This document shows, piece after piece, positions 1 through 11,739 of a DNA stretch of 64,000 nucleotides (positions are counted from its first letter, which is position 1; each line of letters starts with the position of its first letter). The translations under genes and the position numbers were made by a program. This DNA is from Schistocerca nitens (taxonomy: Eukaryota > Arthropoda > Insecta > Orthoptera > Acrididae), in the NCBI RefSeq assembly GCF_023898315.1, contig NC_064618.1, forward strand, positions 185,681,548 to 185,745,547. The letters run 5' to 3'. Below the pieces are notes generated by a model. The model did no database searches. It saw only the letters and a program-made list of their open reading frames with translations, and was not told the origin of the DNA.

Positions 1-274
1 CTAACACCTTCAGAACCTCTTTGTTCAACTGTTCGTGAGTTGAAAATTTAATTCCACTCATGTGTGCCTTCAAGAAGATGCAAAGATGGTAATATGAAGG
101 CACGAAATCAGGTGAATACGGGGTGGTTCAAAACATTCCAGCCAAATGAGTACAAGAGAGCCTCGGTTACTAAGGCTGTGTGAGGATGGACGTTGTCGTG
201 CAGCAAGCACATTCCACTCGTCAGCATTCCCTTCTTTTGTTTCGAATGCCCTTTACGACATTTTAAGAGTCTCG

Positions 275-316
<42 letters not shown>

Positions 317-790
317 ATTGATGGTCACCCACTGAGGCAGAAATTCAACAAAAATGACATTTTGGTCCTGAAACACTGACGTTTTACCAAAAAATAATGA
401 TTTTCAATGTTTTGGCAGTTACGGATTTGTTGTAACGCCACTGTGACGACTGTCTTTTTGTCTCCTGCGTATAACGAGGTGCCCAGTCTCCAGTCATAAC
501 AGAGCTCAGAAAATCATCTCCAATTCCAAGTCTATCAAGAAATTCTCCAGTACTATCGACACGAATTTTCTTATGCTGCCCTTCTTGCGCAAAGTTTCCG
601 GTATCCCCGCATTTCTATGAGTGATTAGTGTAACATTCTGTAGCGTTGTCGCAAAAGTGGAAACATTTCATCCACTGTCCATCGAAGCACTTCACGAACA
701 GTTCACTCGAGTTTTCGTACGAACACATCAGTCAAAATGGCAGGTCTCTCATTCCTCTGTTCGGCATCACCATTCGCTCTTCCTCCAGTA
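1..790 (-). pseudogene. Mariner-family transposase remnant, split by an (AT)n tract
   Basis: Read on the minus strand this is a mariner-type DDE transposase (cut-and-paste recombinase acting on its own terminal repeats). Upstream lies a helix-turn-helix-like part (ERPAILTDV near 715-780). Then comes the first catalytic block VMTGDW followed by TQETKRQSSQWR near 450-500, matching the family pattern TGDETW..ESKRQS.QWRH. The second block LLHDNVHPH lies near 180-210, followed by FGWNVLNHP. A run of TA dinucleotides at 277-314 lies between these blocks. The frame changes several times and there are internal stops, so it is dead. The 3' end runs off the left edge of the window, and the third catalytic aspartate is not clearly seen. 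Family assignment rests on motif spacing read by eye. Confidence 0.8.
277..314. repeat. (AT)19 microsatellite
   Basis: Uninterrupted AT dinucleotides lying inside the mariner remnant; they create spurious Ile-Tyr reading frames on both strands. Confidence 0.98.
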
Positions 791-1169
791 CATTCCCTAC
801 GCCGCTTAAACACACGCTGTCTGTTGATAACACTTTCTCTGTAAAACGTATTGTTTCGCGAACAGTATGTCTGTTCATAACACTTTTTCTGTAAAACGCA
901 TTGTTTTGACAACTAATTTCGGTGGGTGTTATTCTTTCTGCGAGTAGGAAGCGAAGTGTTCCTGTAATGCTCAATCTGGTCCGGTGACCAGCCTCTACCA
1001 CTCATTGCCGCCAACTCCCAAATGAAAATCACAGCCTATTCCGATCAAAGAATACTTAAATTTCTGGTCATTCCTCGTAGATTTTCTTACAGGGACAGTT
1101 TGTTTCGAATTTGAGTATCAAATAAATAAATGTAAATAGATTCATTCTAAGAATACATTTATCTAACTA
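791..1169. other. No recognised feature
   Basis: Possibly the 5' flank of the minus-strand mariner remnant. A short stretch recurs here (TGTCTGTTGATAACACTTTCT near 830 and TGTCTGTTCATAACACTTTTT near 870), a local duplication of about 45 bp. No coding signal is seen. Confidence 0.4.
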
Positions 1170-1990
1170 TTAGAGTAGATGCACTAAACAGCTGCTTTAC
1201 TAAGCAACTTTTATTCACGACGGGCTGTTTCAGCCTTTTCATCATTTTCAAGTACCTGCAATTACAATTTTGGTGGGAACATATATGAATGTGAATGTCT
1301 CTTATATTAAAGTAGCTCAGTTGTACTCACGTCTAGATTGATGTTAAGTGTCACAGTTTTGATAAGATGGTAAATGACACCAGTATGTTAAACACAAAAT
1401 GTTAATTACGATGTGACAGTAGTTTGACCGTTCCCTCTTACGACGCTATATGCTTACAAAGACTATGCAGACGAGTAGTGATATTATTTTATTAGCTAAA
1501 TTTTGTTACGATTGTCTTTGGTTTTTGAGTATGTTACTTTCGATGTATCCATTTTCGTGTTCTGAAAGTTCAATGAAGTTTAGTAATTGTGTCTAAATTC
1601 CGTGTGTTCGTTTAATGTTTCTTGTGGAATGTTCTCATGTGTATGTAGATTTTTAACTCTTCAAGTACGTTCGTCGCAATATCAGAAGCTGTAGTGTATT
1701 TTCGATTGCATCAGCTGTGTTGTTTTGATTTTTCAAGTGTGTAAAGAAGCTCAACTGATTAAATTCGCTCTATCTAATGTGTTCGTTATATCTCACGTTA
1801 AAATTTTTTGTTCTTTGGCTAATCTATAAGCTATTACCGCTTCCACATGTGATTTTATGTATGTCTGGGTTAACATATTTCGGTGTTCTAGTGGCGGCGG
1901 AATGTAATTTTTTTGTAAGGTTGTTATTGGTTCGAAGGGGTAGTTGAATATTTGTGTCACTAAAAAGTGCGTTAATTCTGTTAGAGATTC
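1170..1990 (-). pseudogene. Penelope-like retroelement remnant: GIY-YIG endonuclease domain and 3' end
   Basis: Minus-strand frame 1860-1660 reads KITCGSGNSL, a stop where the family has YIG, then KNFNVRYNEHIR, a stop, and THLKNQNNTADAIENTLQLL. This is the order seen in GIY-YIG domains at the C-terminus of Penelope-like elements. A frameshift later the reading continues as NVLEELKIYIH and then HENIPQETLNEHTEF, typical of the tail after the nuclease. The downstream segment near 1200-1250 has the pattern GATGAAAAGGCTGAAACAGC followed by AATAAA, often found at the 3' end of such elements. Two stops and at least two frameshifts make it nonfunctional. The reverse transcriptase part was not recovered upstream. 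The nuclease would nick target DNA for integration; that role is family knowledge. Confidence 0.7.
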
Positions 1991-3696
1991 TACCATGGTC
2001 GACTGCTGGTACGTATCTTATCTCATTCTTGTCTTATTTTAATCCAATGTTAAGGACATTAAGTCAGGTTTAAAATACTAAGCTTCAATACGCTTTTCTT
2101 TAGTCCTACAACAAAGTACGCCAGGCGATCAACAAATAATAAAAATGATCGATATCTTCTGAATAACTAAATTGTGCACTCACTGTGACGGCATTACATT
2201 GTAAAGCAGAAGCCTCAAAACAGAGCAGTATATGTGTGATAGGAAATTTAATTAATTTACATAACAAAAGACTGACGAGAATTGCTCTCATTTGTATTGA
2301 ATAGTTTCTGAATCACAGAGCATTTTCAATTAGTGTAATTAGCAATTTGGTACGTTAAGGCAAAATAAGGCTTACACCAATCTGTTTATCGCTTGTGTAC
2401 TGAGTACGCCAGTGTGCCAGGCAGACTGCACTCTCCACTGTCGATCGTCAGCACATCAAGCTACAGTAGCCACTATACGCATCAGATTTCAATTGTTACA
2501 ATACAGTGCTCCAATTCTGACGCTTTTTGAAACGCTTCAATTAAGATTCAGATAGAAAAATTTGCAATCACATGCTTACGTTGGAGTACAGAAGGTTTCG
2601 GAAATATGTCACTCTTGTAAATATTATCTGGTATATTTGTGGTGAAGTGACATTTTTTCGAGGGAATGCTTATCACCGCTTGTTTTAAAATATGGTTTAT
2701 TTATTGCATTTCAGTTTTGAGAAAGGAGAACCAAGGCAAAGTGTACCCCTATGCTGTAGTCGTACTCGTATGCCGTTTGGAATGCAGACGATTTGGAGGC
2801 AGGCGACCCACCATTCATACTCATAACCTCTAATACTGCGTGTCTCTGTCCATAAATTAAGGAGTGGTGTACAAGAATCTTTTTGTCTGAAATTCGATAT
2901 GATAAATTCTGTAACAGTTTCAAACGTAAAACACTCTGCTTTGGCCTACATACTATACGTTAAGAGCTTCCCCTGAATCCGGTTGGAAAATGTGAGGCAG
3001 TCGTATTTATCGGTCCACCGAACAGCCAACACCACTGCCTTGACTCTGGTTTAATGCATACAGTGGATATAGCACAACGGATTGTTTGCCAGTGGTGAAC
3101 GAAATTATATCAGTGACATCCAACGGGTATAAAGAAATAAATGTGTCCCTGTAGTAAGTGATTATTGTTGGTATGTGAAAAGGGACTTTTCTTGAAGCAA
3201 GATGCAGGAAAAACATACGTTCTTAAGGTATTTTACGTTTATTTTTGTTTTTTGTATCCTACCGTAGTAATACGGCTATGAGGAACTTGGCACGCAGTGG
3301 AAGGTGGCTCCGCTAGCCTGCACTGCCGCCGCAAAAGAATCCAAGGTAGTGTGGCTACAGATTCAAAAATCCAACATGGAGGTGGCAGGAAATTTTAAGG
3401 ATGCAAGAATGCAGTCTTGTAAAAATCAAAAATATCCATGATGTTGGAACAAATCCAGTTGCACTAAATTCAATCTCCAAGATTCTCAAATAGCCCAATT
3501 GTGCTGCGTATAACCTCAGACGTCACCATGTTCAACTATATATGTACTACCCAAATTATTTACCAAAACACATAAAGATACTGACAATACTGTAATATTT
3601 CCATTTCAAATTTTTAAGCTTCCATTGAACGGTTTACTCAGTAGTATCCTGACGACATGCACATTTGCACGTACCTATGCACACGCATATATGCAT

Positions 3697-3699
<3 letters not shown>
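1991..3699. other. No recognised feature
   Basis: AT-rich sequence with only short, unrelated open frames on both strands. I see no transposase, polymerase or host-protein motif. Confidence 0.5.

Positions 3700-3784
<85 letters not shown>
3700..3784. repeat. Compound (CA)n(TA)n microsatellite
   Basis: About 40 bp of alternating AC runs directly into about 45 bp of alternating AT. Overlapping open frames here (Thr-His, Ile-Tyr, Cys-Val runs) are artefacts. Confidence 0.98.
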
Positions 3785-3787
<3 letters not shown>

Positions 3788-4748
3788 ACACATACACACA
3801 CATAGTCTTGAGTTTGAGCATACTTGGGGTGCATTAATGTGGTACAAAAATCGAACTATATTCGCCTGATGCTGTAAGTTTTTCAATAATTATTCACCCC
3901 ACTGAGCAGCATTTTAAGGGGTGGAGGTAATGATAATGAATCATGCGCTGCTCTACAGTAATATAATCGATTATATTACCTAGCCAATATATTTCTGTTG
4001 TTATATTCGATCTGACACGTATCTGTGGTAGTATGCTTACTCATCTTCACGTACTTTGGCATGTTATTCAGGTCATTCAGATATTTTAGAACATTGCGCC
4101 AGGATTCTGATGAATGGGTGGTTATAAAGCACAACTGGGCTAGTTCCACAATACAGAATTTTTTAAAACTTTTCACTATTTTGAACTTAGCACAAGTTTA
4201 TTGATTCGACATCTTGGAATTTTTTTAAATTTCTCTCCAACGCCATCCGTGATATTTTTTAGTTTGCTACATCACGTCCTTGCATTTTCCGAATTTCCTT
4301 TTTTTTCCTCTTTTGCTACTAAAACACCGAATAGCATCGGCTACTTGAATTCCACACCAAGTTCCCCGTAGCGACACTACCTAAACACGAGAAGTAACAA
4401 AATTTAAGTTCGTAAAATTAAGGCTTATGTTTGAGTTTTGTGATCAATAACACTAGGAAATCATATTCCATCCCATAATATCCAACTTTTCACAGTTTAT
4501 AGGTCAGTGTATTGAGTACCACAAGCCAAAACAAGATTAGACGGAAACCTCTGCACAGATATAGCAAACATGAGGTCAAACACGTTGTAGGAAATCTTTT
4601 AACCAAAACAAAATACCGATCAGGAATTTGTGAAACGAAAATAATGTGCTCTTTCTGTATAAAAGCTTAAAACAATGTCCATCAGGGATGTATGATGTGG
4701 TCATAGCTGGCATCTCAACGAGACAAACATGTGCACAACTGCTACTGA
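3785..4748. other. No recognised feature
   Basis: AT-rich spacer. No coding or repeat motif recognised before the SINE head at 4749. Confidence 0.5.
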
Positions 4749-4942
4749 GGCCGGCCGTTGTGGCCGAGCGGTTCTAGGCGCTTCAGTCTGGAGCCGCGCG
4801 ACCGCTACGGTCGCTGGTTCGAATCTTGTCTCGGGCACGGATGTGTGTGATGTCATTAGGTTAGTTAGGTTGAAGTAGTTCTAAGTTGTAGGGGAATGAT
4901 GACCTCAGATGTTAAGTCCCATAGTGCTCAGAGCATTTGAAC
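4749..4942 (+). mobile_element. tRNA-derived SINE, family A (copy 1)
   Basis: The head carries an RNA polymerase III A box (TGGCCGAGCGG) and, 40-50 bp on, a B box (GGTTCGAATCT), as in a Leu/Ser-type tRNA. The body ends with GTCCCATAGTGCTCAGAGC followed by ATTTGAAC. The same head, spacing and tail recur at 48310 and 53229, and a diverged relative lies on the minus strand at 60383. This repeated structure identifies it as a retroposed SINE, not a tRNA gene. Confidence 0.9.
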
Positions 4943-7702
4943 TGTTACCGTAAACTGAAATTAAAAGCTACAATCGTAGGAGATAGAGAAATTAACATGG
5001 GCTTAACTATCACATTAAACTACAGAGAACAGTAAAATGCCACTTAGCAAACGGTTGGCTCGTATACTGGGGGATAGTGAACCAATATTACTTTTCTATT
5101 GATATTAGCACATCATATTCGCAACACGGAACGCTTTCACAAAAGGTTTTTGACATTTAGAAACACACCTCTATCATTAAAAGCTACACATAAATATGTT
5201 CTTAGAAGTTAACATTTGCTAACTACAGACTCTGAGAAAAGAAGTGGCTCAGACACAGACTAAGAGCATGCCTCAATCGAATATAATTAACAATAATGTG
5301 CAGTTAGGCTCAATAAACAATATCTATTTAAAACTCAATGGCTTATACTAAACGAGTTTACGTGTTAATATGTTCTGACTTCTAACGGAGCAGCGTTATG
5401 CTTCACTTAAGCGCTTCTTACATCAAATTCACTGTCACGCGCTGGAGAATTTATTTCCGTTTAATACTGCCATTTACTACATATATTTTAACTACCTGTC
5501 TGTGTAAGTATCAACCAACTACAAACACCAAGCCTAAGATGAAATTCCTTTGACCTGTCTGTGACGTTACGTCACAGCTGTGAGTTTCCATGTCACTATA
5601 CTGCTTCATCCCCGTATTTTGGGCTGTGTAACCTCTTCATCAGAGTGCGTTATAACGCTTTAGTGCCCGAATTAATGTTTTATTGTTTTGTTTTGCATTT
5701 ATTACTTTTACCTTGTTTGTTGCTCTGTAACAGAAGCATTTAAATTGAAAAAGCTACTTTTATCACTGTAATTTGAAAATAATATACTGTACCATGTACG
5801 TAACGCTAAGCACTATTGAGAGAACAACATTCATCTATATGAAAAGTTTATGCATTTTTGTTCTGAGTGAAATAAATTATGCATGAGTACAAATAACAGA
5901 AAAAGAAAAGCATAAAATTACTCGGTATGATAAGCAGAAAAATATTCAACACACAGTCCCAAATTACATTTCTTGCACTGAGTACGTGCTGGTACCTTAC
6001 TGTTTACTTCAAAACATCGTCTTCTGTTGATTCCTCGCACTTACACGGTCAGTTAATTTATCCCATAGAACCGCAGCTCATCTGCTACTGCGCTGGAGTG
6101 CAGGATTCACTCAGGTCTTTAACAGTGGCGTCGAATTCCTTCTCAATTACAGCTGTGCAATTTCTACACGGTAACGTATATGATATATTTTATTTCCTTT
6201 TTTGCGGTAGAGTATCGAGGCACTGTGTACAGTGACATCCTATAACCAACTGAAAAAAGAGCAGTGCTGTTTCCTTTTATGAATATTTTTCTTTTAATGA
6301 TTTACATTTTTATGCGTTCTGTCAGTTCCACCAACTGCTTGTTGTATTCTGCCAGGAAGAAAGATCTAGAAAATTCGATGTGTTTCCTTGACCTCTGAAA
6401 ATGTTTTGAACGACAGTTCTAAGGTTCACACCAGTTCCATTTTATGCGGCCGAGACAAAGTAGCTGTCATGCCATTACACAAGAACAGATCGTTTTGGTT
6501 TTGCACGGCACAATGGATAGTACCTCTTTCATCTACCTTGTTTCCTCCTTATTTGGAGAGAGAGAAATTTTGCGAGATACGACTTCCTTTCACAGTATCA
6601 GTACTCCCAAAACATCACGAGGAGAAATTAGTCAATTAAAGCATATAGGAAAACAGACAAAAAGAAATTAAAAATTATTAAATTGCTCTCATTACTGCGA
6701 GGAGTCACTTTTGGGCAACGTTGAAAATACAGCACACATTCCTGTGATACAAATGATGTTGTCCCAGTTTCAATAAATGACATGTGAATGCTGTTCTGGT
6801 GAGGAAATACTTACAGTTTTTCACCTGAAAAATAAAATAGTTTAATTGATACTTTTACAGCAGATCCATGGTGTGATGAGTTTCTGGGTGTAGAACAAGT
6901 GTTTAACTTGAGTTATCACTTGTTCAGATAAATGGAATGCTACTAACACAAGACTGAAATAACACACGTTCTACAATCGTTAGATAAGCATAACTAGGTT
7001 ACAGAAGAAGTTCATTGTCAAAAAAAAAAATCTACAGTCCTGTCTTGTCGTGTGTCCTACTAATGTAAGGCTGGGTCCTAATGGACAATAGGGGTATGTC
7101 ATTTCAATGAGATTTAGTAAGTTAACAATATGTAATAAACAGTACTGTCTGCAAGGCGTAGGTCTTCCAGATTTTACGCGTAACTGTGACAAAATTAAGG
7201 AACAAGGCTGTTTCCGTCATTAGAGAAGCAATGGTAAGAAACTACACGAAGAAAAACAACGGAGAATAGTTTCATGTACTGGTGGTACATCTTGTTACGT
7301 CCTCAAATGAGCTAGTAGTTTACTGTGGTTAGAGCTATCTGAAGGTAGGGGAATGTGTAATTTAAAATAGTTGCCGTTCCTATGTGATGAGGAGACAGCA
7401 CGGCCCACGTCACACACATAGGGAACGAGTAGATGTATCAAAGTGCGGCTAGCGCCAAGTCATAACAGACCATGAAATATATACTCTTCAAATTTTAACG
7501 TTTACAGCTACTGAACTATTACACTGATGTAGTTTGCTTTGTAATGGGGAACTAGGAAGAGCCTTGGAAGACGTTACTTGTGTGGATCTTGATGAAACAG
7601 TAACAAGACTACAGTGCCTCATACCTGTGACCACGATCAGAATAAATTTGTGAACTATTCAACTCAGAAATATATCTTAAAGTGTCAGAAATTTCATTTC
7701 AT
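4943..7702. other. No recognised feature
   Basis: About 2.7 kb without a recognisable element. The open frames at 5927-6235 (102 codons) and 6388-6671 show no family motif and have the length expected by chance. This may be unique intergenic DNA or very old repeats. Confidence 0.45.
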
Positions 7703-7704
7703 AA

Positions 7705-8896
7705 ATGTATGATAATAAAAGGTATCAGATAGATTATATAATGGTAAGACAGAGATTTAGGAACCAGGTTTTAAATTGTAGGGAATTTCCAGGGACTGAT
7801 GTGGACTCTGACCACAATCTATTGGTTATGAACTGTAGATTAAAACTGAAGAAATTGCAAAAAGGTGGGAAATTAAGGAGATGGGACCTGGATAAACTGA
7901 CTAAACCAGAGGTTGTACAGAGTTTCAGGCACAGCATAAGGGAACAATTGACAGGAATGGGGGAAAGAAATACAGTAGAAGAAGAATGGGTAGCTCTGAG
8001 GGATGAAGTAGTGAAGGCAGCAGACGATCAAGTAGGTAAAAAGACGAGGGCTAGTAGAAATCCTTGGGTAACAAGAAATATTGAATTTAATTGATGAAAG
8101 GAGAAAATATAAAAATGAAGCAGGCAAAAAGGAATGCAAACGTCTCAAAAATGAGATCGACAGGAAGTGCAAAATGGCTAAGCAGGCATGGCTAGAGGAC
8201 AAATGTAAGGATGTAAAGGCTTATCTCACTAGGGGTAAGATAGTTACAGCCTACCGGAAAATTAAAGACACCTGTGGAGAAAAGAGAACCACTTGTATGA
8301 ATATCAAGAGCTCAGATGGAAATCCAGTTCTAAGCAAAGAGGGGAAAGCAGAAAGGTGGAAGGAGTATATAGAGGGTCTATACAAGGGCGATGTACTTGA
8401 GGACAATATTATGGAAATGAAAGAGGATTTAGATGAAGATGAAATGGGAGATACGATACTGCGTGAAAAGTTTGACAGAGCACTGAAAAACCTGAGTCGA
8501 AACAAGGCCCCGGAAGTAGACAACATTCCATTAGAACTAGAGACGGCCTCGGGAGAGCCATTCCTGACAAAACTCTACCATCTGGTGAGCAAGATGTACG
8601 AGACAGGCGAAATACCCTCTGACTTCAAGAAGAATACAATAATTCCAATCCCAAAGAAAGCAGGTGTTGACAGATGTGAAAATTACCGAACTATCAGTTT
8701 AATAAGTCACAGCTGCAAAATACTAACACGAATTATTTACAGACGAATGGAAGAACGGGTAGAAGCCGACCTCGGGGAAGATCAGTTTGGATTCAGTAGA
8801 AATGATGGAACACGTGAGGCAATACTGACCTTACGACTTATCCTAAAAGAAAGATTAAGGAAAGGCAAACCTACGTTTCTAGCAATTGTAGACTGA
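7705..8896 (+). pseudogene. LINE endonuclease C-terminus and N-terminal half of reverse transcriptase
   Basis: The first frame (7705-8094) starts at YQIDYIMVRQRFRNQ and continues to GTDVDSDHNLL. This is the end of an apurinic-endonuclease-like domain, with the SDH motif that holds catalytic Asp and His. A frameshift of one base near 8090 leads to the second frame (8081-8896). It has the linker, then RNKAPEVDNIPLE, the finger motif NYRTISLISHSCKILTRII, and EDQFGF. It ends at FLAIVD, the start of RT motif A with its metal-binding aspartate, where a TGA interrupts. The product would reverse-transcribe the element RNA at nicked target DNA in the nucleus. The frameshift and the stop make this copy inactive. 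The first methionine is not a real start, because the protein is truncated upstream. Confidence 0.88.
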
Positions 8897-9909
8897 GAGA
8901 CAACTTTTGAAAATGTTGACTGGAATACTCTCTTTCAAATTCGAAAGGTGGCAGGGGTAAAATACAGGGAACGAAAGGCTATTTACAATGAGTACAGAAA
9001 CCAGATGGCAGTTATAATAATCGAGGGACATGAAAGGGAAGCAGTGGTTGGGAAGGGAGTGAGACAGGGTTGCAGCCTCTCCCCGATGTTATTCAATCTA
9101 TATATTGAGCAAGCAGTAAAGGAGAAGAAATAAAAAGTTCAAGGTTCGCCGATGACATTGTAATTCTGTCAGAGACAGTAAAGGATTTGGAAGAGCAGTT
9201 GAACGGAATGGACAGTGTCTTGAAAGGAGGATATAAGATGAACATCAACAAAAGCAAAACGAGGATAATGGAATGTAGTCCTATTAATTCGGGTGATTCT
9301 GAGGGAATTAGATTAGGAAATGAGACACTTAAAGTAGTAAAGGAGTTTTGCTATTTGGGGAGCAAAATTACTGATGATGGTCGAAGTAGAGAGGATATAA
9401 AATGTAGACTGGCAATGGCAAGGAAAGCGTTTCCGAGGAAGAGAAATTTGTTAACATCACGTGTAGATTTAGATGTCAGGAAGTCGTTTCTGAAAGTATT
9501 TGTATGGAGTGCAGCCATGTATGGAAGTGAAACATGGACAATAAGTAGTTTGGACAAGAAGAGAATAGAAGCTTTCGAGATGTGGTGCTACAGAAGAATG
9601 TTGAAGATTAGATGGGTAGATCACGTAACTAATGAGGAGCTATTGAATAGGATTGGGGAGAAGAGGAGTATGTGGCACAACTTGACTAGAAGAAGGGATC
9701 GGTTGGTAGGACATGTTCTGAGGCATCAAGGGATCACAAATTTAGCATTGGAGGGCAGCGTGGAGGGTAAAAATCGTAGAGGGAGACCAAGAGATGAAAA
9801 CACTAAGCAGATTCAGAAGGACGTAGGTTACAGTAGGTACTGGGAGATGAAGGAGCTTGCACGGGATAGATTAGTATGGAGAGCTGCATCAAACCAGTCT
9901 CAGGACTGA
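8897..9909 (+). pseudogene. LINE reverse transcriptase palm and C-terminal domain
   Basis: Continuation of the LINE protein after the stop in motif A. The frame 8948-9133 carries motif B (GVRQGCSLSPMLFNLYIE). After a frameshift, motif C reads RFADDIVILSE at about 9140-9173, so the two catalytic aspartates survive. The frame 9187-9909 holds the thumb and C-terminal region. It contains FCYLGSKITDDG, YGSETWT, AFEMWCYRRMLKI, then GHVLRHQG and RRGRPRDE, and ends at SNQSQD just before the tail. This SETW...MWCYRRML...GRPR arrangement is typical of RTE-like LINEs in arthropods and vertebrates. Losses are limited to one stop and a few frameshifts, so the insertion is moderately old. The parent element elsewhere in the genome is presumably intact (inference). 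Confidence 0.88.
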
Positions 9910-9928
9910 AGACCACAACAACAACAAA

Positions 9929-11737
9929 TGTATGTTTTCGTGTGAACTAAACTTACTGATGATCTAGTTTTAGAATTGTGTAAATCTGAATCTAAGACAT
10001 TTTGCTAAATGTTTACGGTTTTTCTCTGTGACAACGGTGTAAACCTCCTTGCTTTTGAATACCAACTTCAAACTTCTTCTTTGTGCATTTTTGTCGGGAA
10101 GTTGTGAAATGATGGAGACAAGTTGTGTTTCTGATGCGATAGAAAGCAGACTTTATACGTGGAACAGATACTTCAAGGAAGCAAAAGAATGTTAGCTTTT
10201 GTTTTGAAGAGTTAAAACACAAAAATTAAAAGTGCAGACATTTTGTTATTCTGTAGACAGAGGTTCACCAGACTTTCAGAAACCTAACATCAGTGGATGT
10301 TCTTTGTAGAAATCAGCATGTGTGGCATTAAGGTACATCTATATGAAGACAAGGAGGCCAACGTCTGACGGTTCAGAAGGATTTGGTACGCTTTAGTTGT
10401 CGTCTAGTAGTTTCGTCGTCTTAACTTGTTGGCCCAGCACCTGGATTCACGCTAACTTGTTTTGGTTACTGATCGTATATTAGTAAAAGTATTTGCTTAT
10501 GCGAGATTGTTGAAAATATGTCGTAGCGTACTAAAGAAGAATCGATGGCTTACGGCAGTAGCGAATCGAACGGCAAAGATGATAACAGAGTTGGCGCCCG
10601 ACACCAATAGCAAATATAGCGCAAAGACAGCATGCGATACCTGGCCACGAGAAGTAGTACAACGGCCATATGAAATACTGAATTAATTGTTAAAAGTGAT
10701 GGTAGCGCTTGACTTTTATTTTGTTAAGGGGTTCAAAAACAGAGTAACGTGGGCCTCATGGTGAGTCACAGTCGATATGTGCTTAGTCACAGCTCAGTTG
10801 TTAGGAGGTTAGTCATGGGGGAGTGGTGGAGCTTGTAATAGAGTTCGTGTACTTACAGGTCAGAGCGATTACTGATCAGATATTGTAGGAAGCATATTTG
10901 CGGGTTTGATAATTCGACTACAAAGAATGACTACTATTTGATTGTTTGGCTCCGCGAGTTTTCTGTAGTTGAATTACGGTCCAACTGTCAATAACTGAAA
11001 TGCTAGAAAGTATGATCTTGCTAAATAATGATGTACAGGGCAGGCGTATATAATTAGCTGGATAATCCCAACATTTGGGAGACCTGTACTTGTGTTAAGC
11101 AGTTAATGTTGGTACGTGAATTCAGCTACGATCAGACACTGATGTGAATTGTTCCGTGTATTTTGACCAGTGTTCCTGTTCTGCGTACTGTGAAGCAGCT
11201 GAGTGCTCGCTGTTTCCTGTATAGGTAATTAGCAGATTCTAAGGTGATTGAGAGATTGCAGGATTGGCACGGACTAAGGTGATAGTGTGGTGGTTCTGTG
11301 TGTTTGAAGAATTGGCTTGTGATTAGCACTTGGCAGTAATAGCTCAGTTTGAAAACTACAAAACGAAGGAGCTAATATATTATTAGTATACGTGCTGGAA
11401 TTAATGGAAATACCTCGTGGTACATGTTTTTGGAAAAGGAAGAAAGAAAGTTACGTATTTTATACTGACGAGAAATCAGGGATAATACGGTATCGACTAA
11501 GAAGATTATATCGCTGATTCGGAGTTAGATTAGCTCTTCGGTTTAAACGACCGACATGGACTGACAGTCTGAAGAGATGATTTTTGCAGTTACTTATTGT
11601 AAAAGACTAGAAGTAGAATAAATTCCTTAAGCGGTAGGTTTGTCCCAAGTTGAATAAAATTTTTCTTAATTTCAGACGGTAATCAGACTATATATCGAGA
11701 GATTAGACGTTCACAATTGTCAGCGATGCAATATATG
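9929..11737. other. No recognised feature
   Basis: No element recognised between the LINE tail and the mariner end at 11740. Open frames are short and carry no motif. Confidence 0.5.
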
Positions 11738-11739
11738 TA

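Larger units (their letters stand above)
7703..9928 (+). mobile_element. RTE-like LINE, 5' truncated, with (CAA)n tail
   Basis: Non-LTR retrotransposon copy beginning inside the endonuclease domain and ending with ACTGAAGACCACAACAACAACAA, a microsatellite-like 3' end of the RTE type. The 5' truncation is usual for target-primed reverse transcription. The same 3' end appears inverted at 27279-27734. Clade assignment (RTE/BovB-like) rests on the C-terminal domain pattern and is tentative. Confidence 0.88.

Noticed and set aside
108..379. Short open frames on both strands with Ile-Tyr runs
   Set aside because: They are translations of the (AT)n microsatellite; only the minus-strand LLHDNVHPH part is meaningful, as a mariner fragment.
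3625..3886. Four open frames rich in Thr-His, Ile-Tyr and Cys-Val
   Set aside because: Artefacts of the (CA)n(TA)n microsatellite.
4749..4830. tRNA gene
   Set aside because: A and B boxes are present, but the sequence continues into a shared SINE body and recurs elsewhere; no clean cloverleaf or terminator was found.
5927..6235. 102-codon open frame as a host gene
   Set aside because: No domain, repeat or codon pattern, no neighbouring exons, and a length expected by chance in this much sequence.
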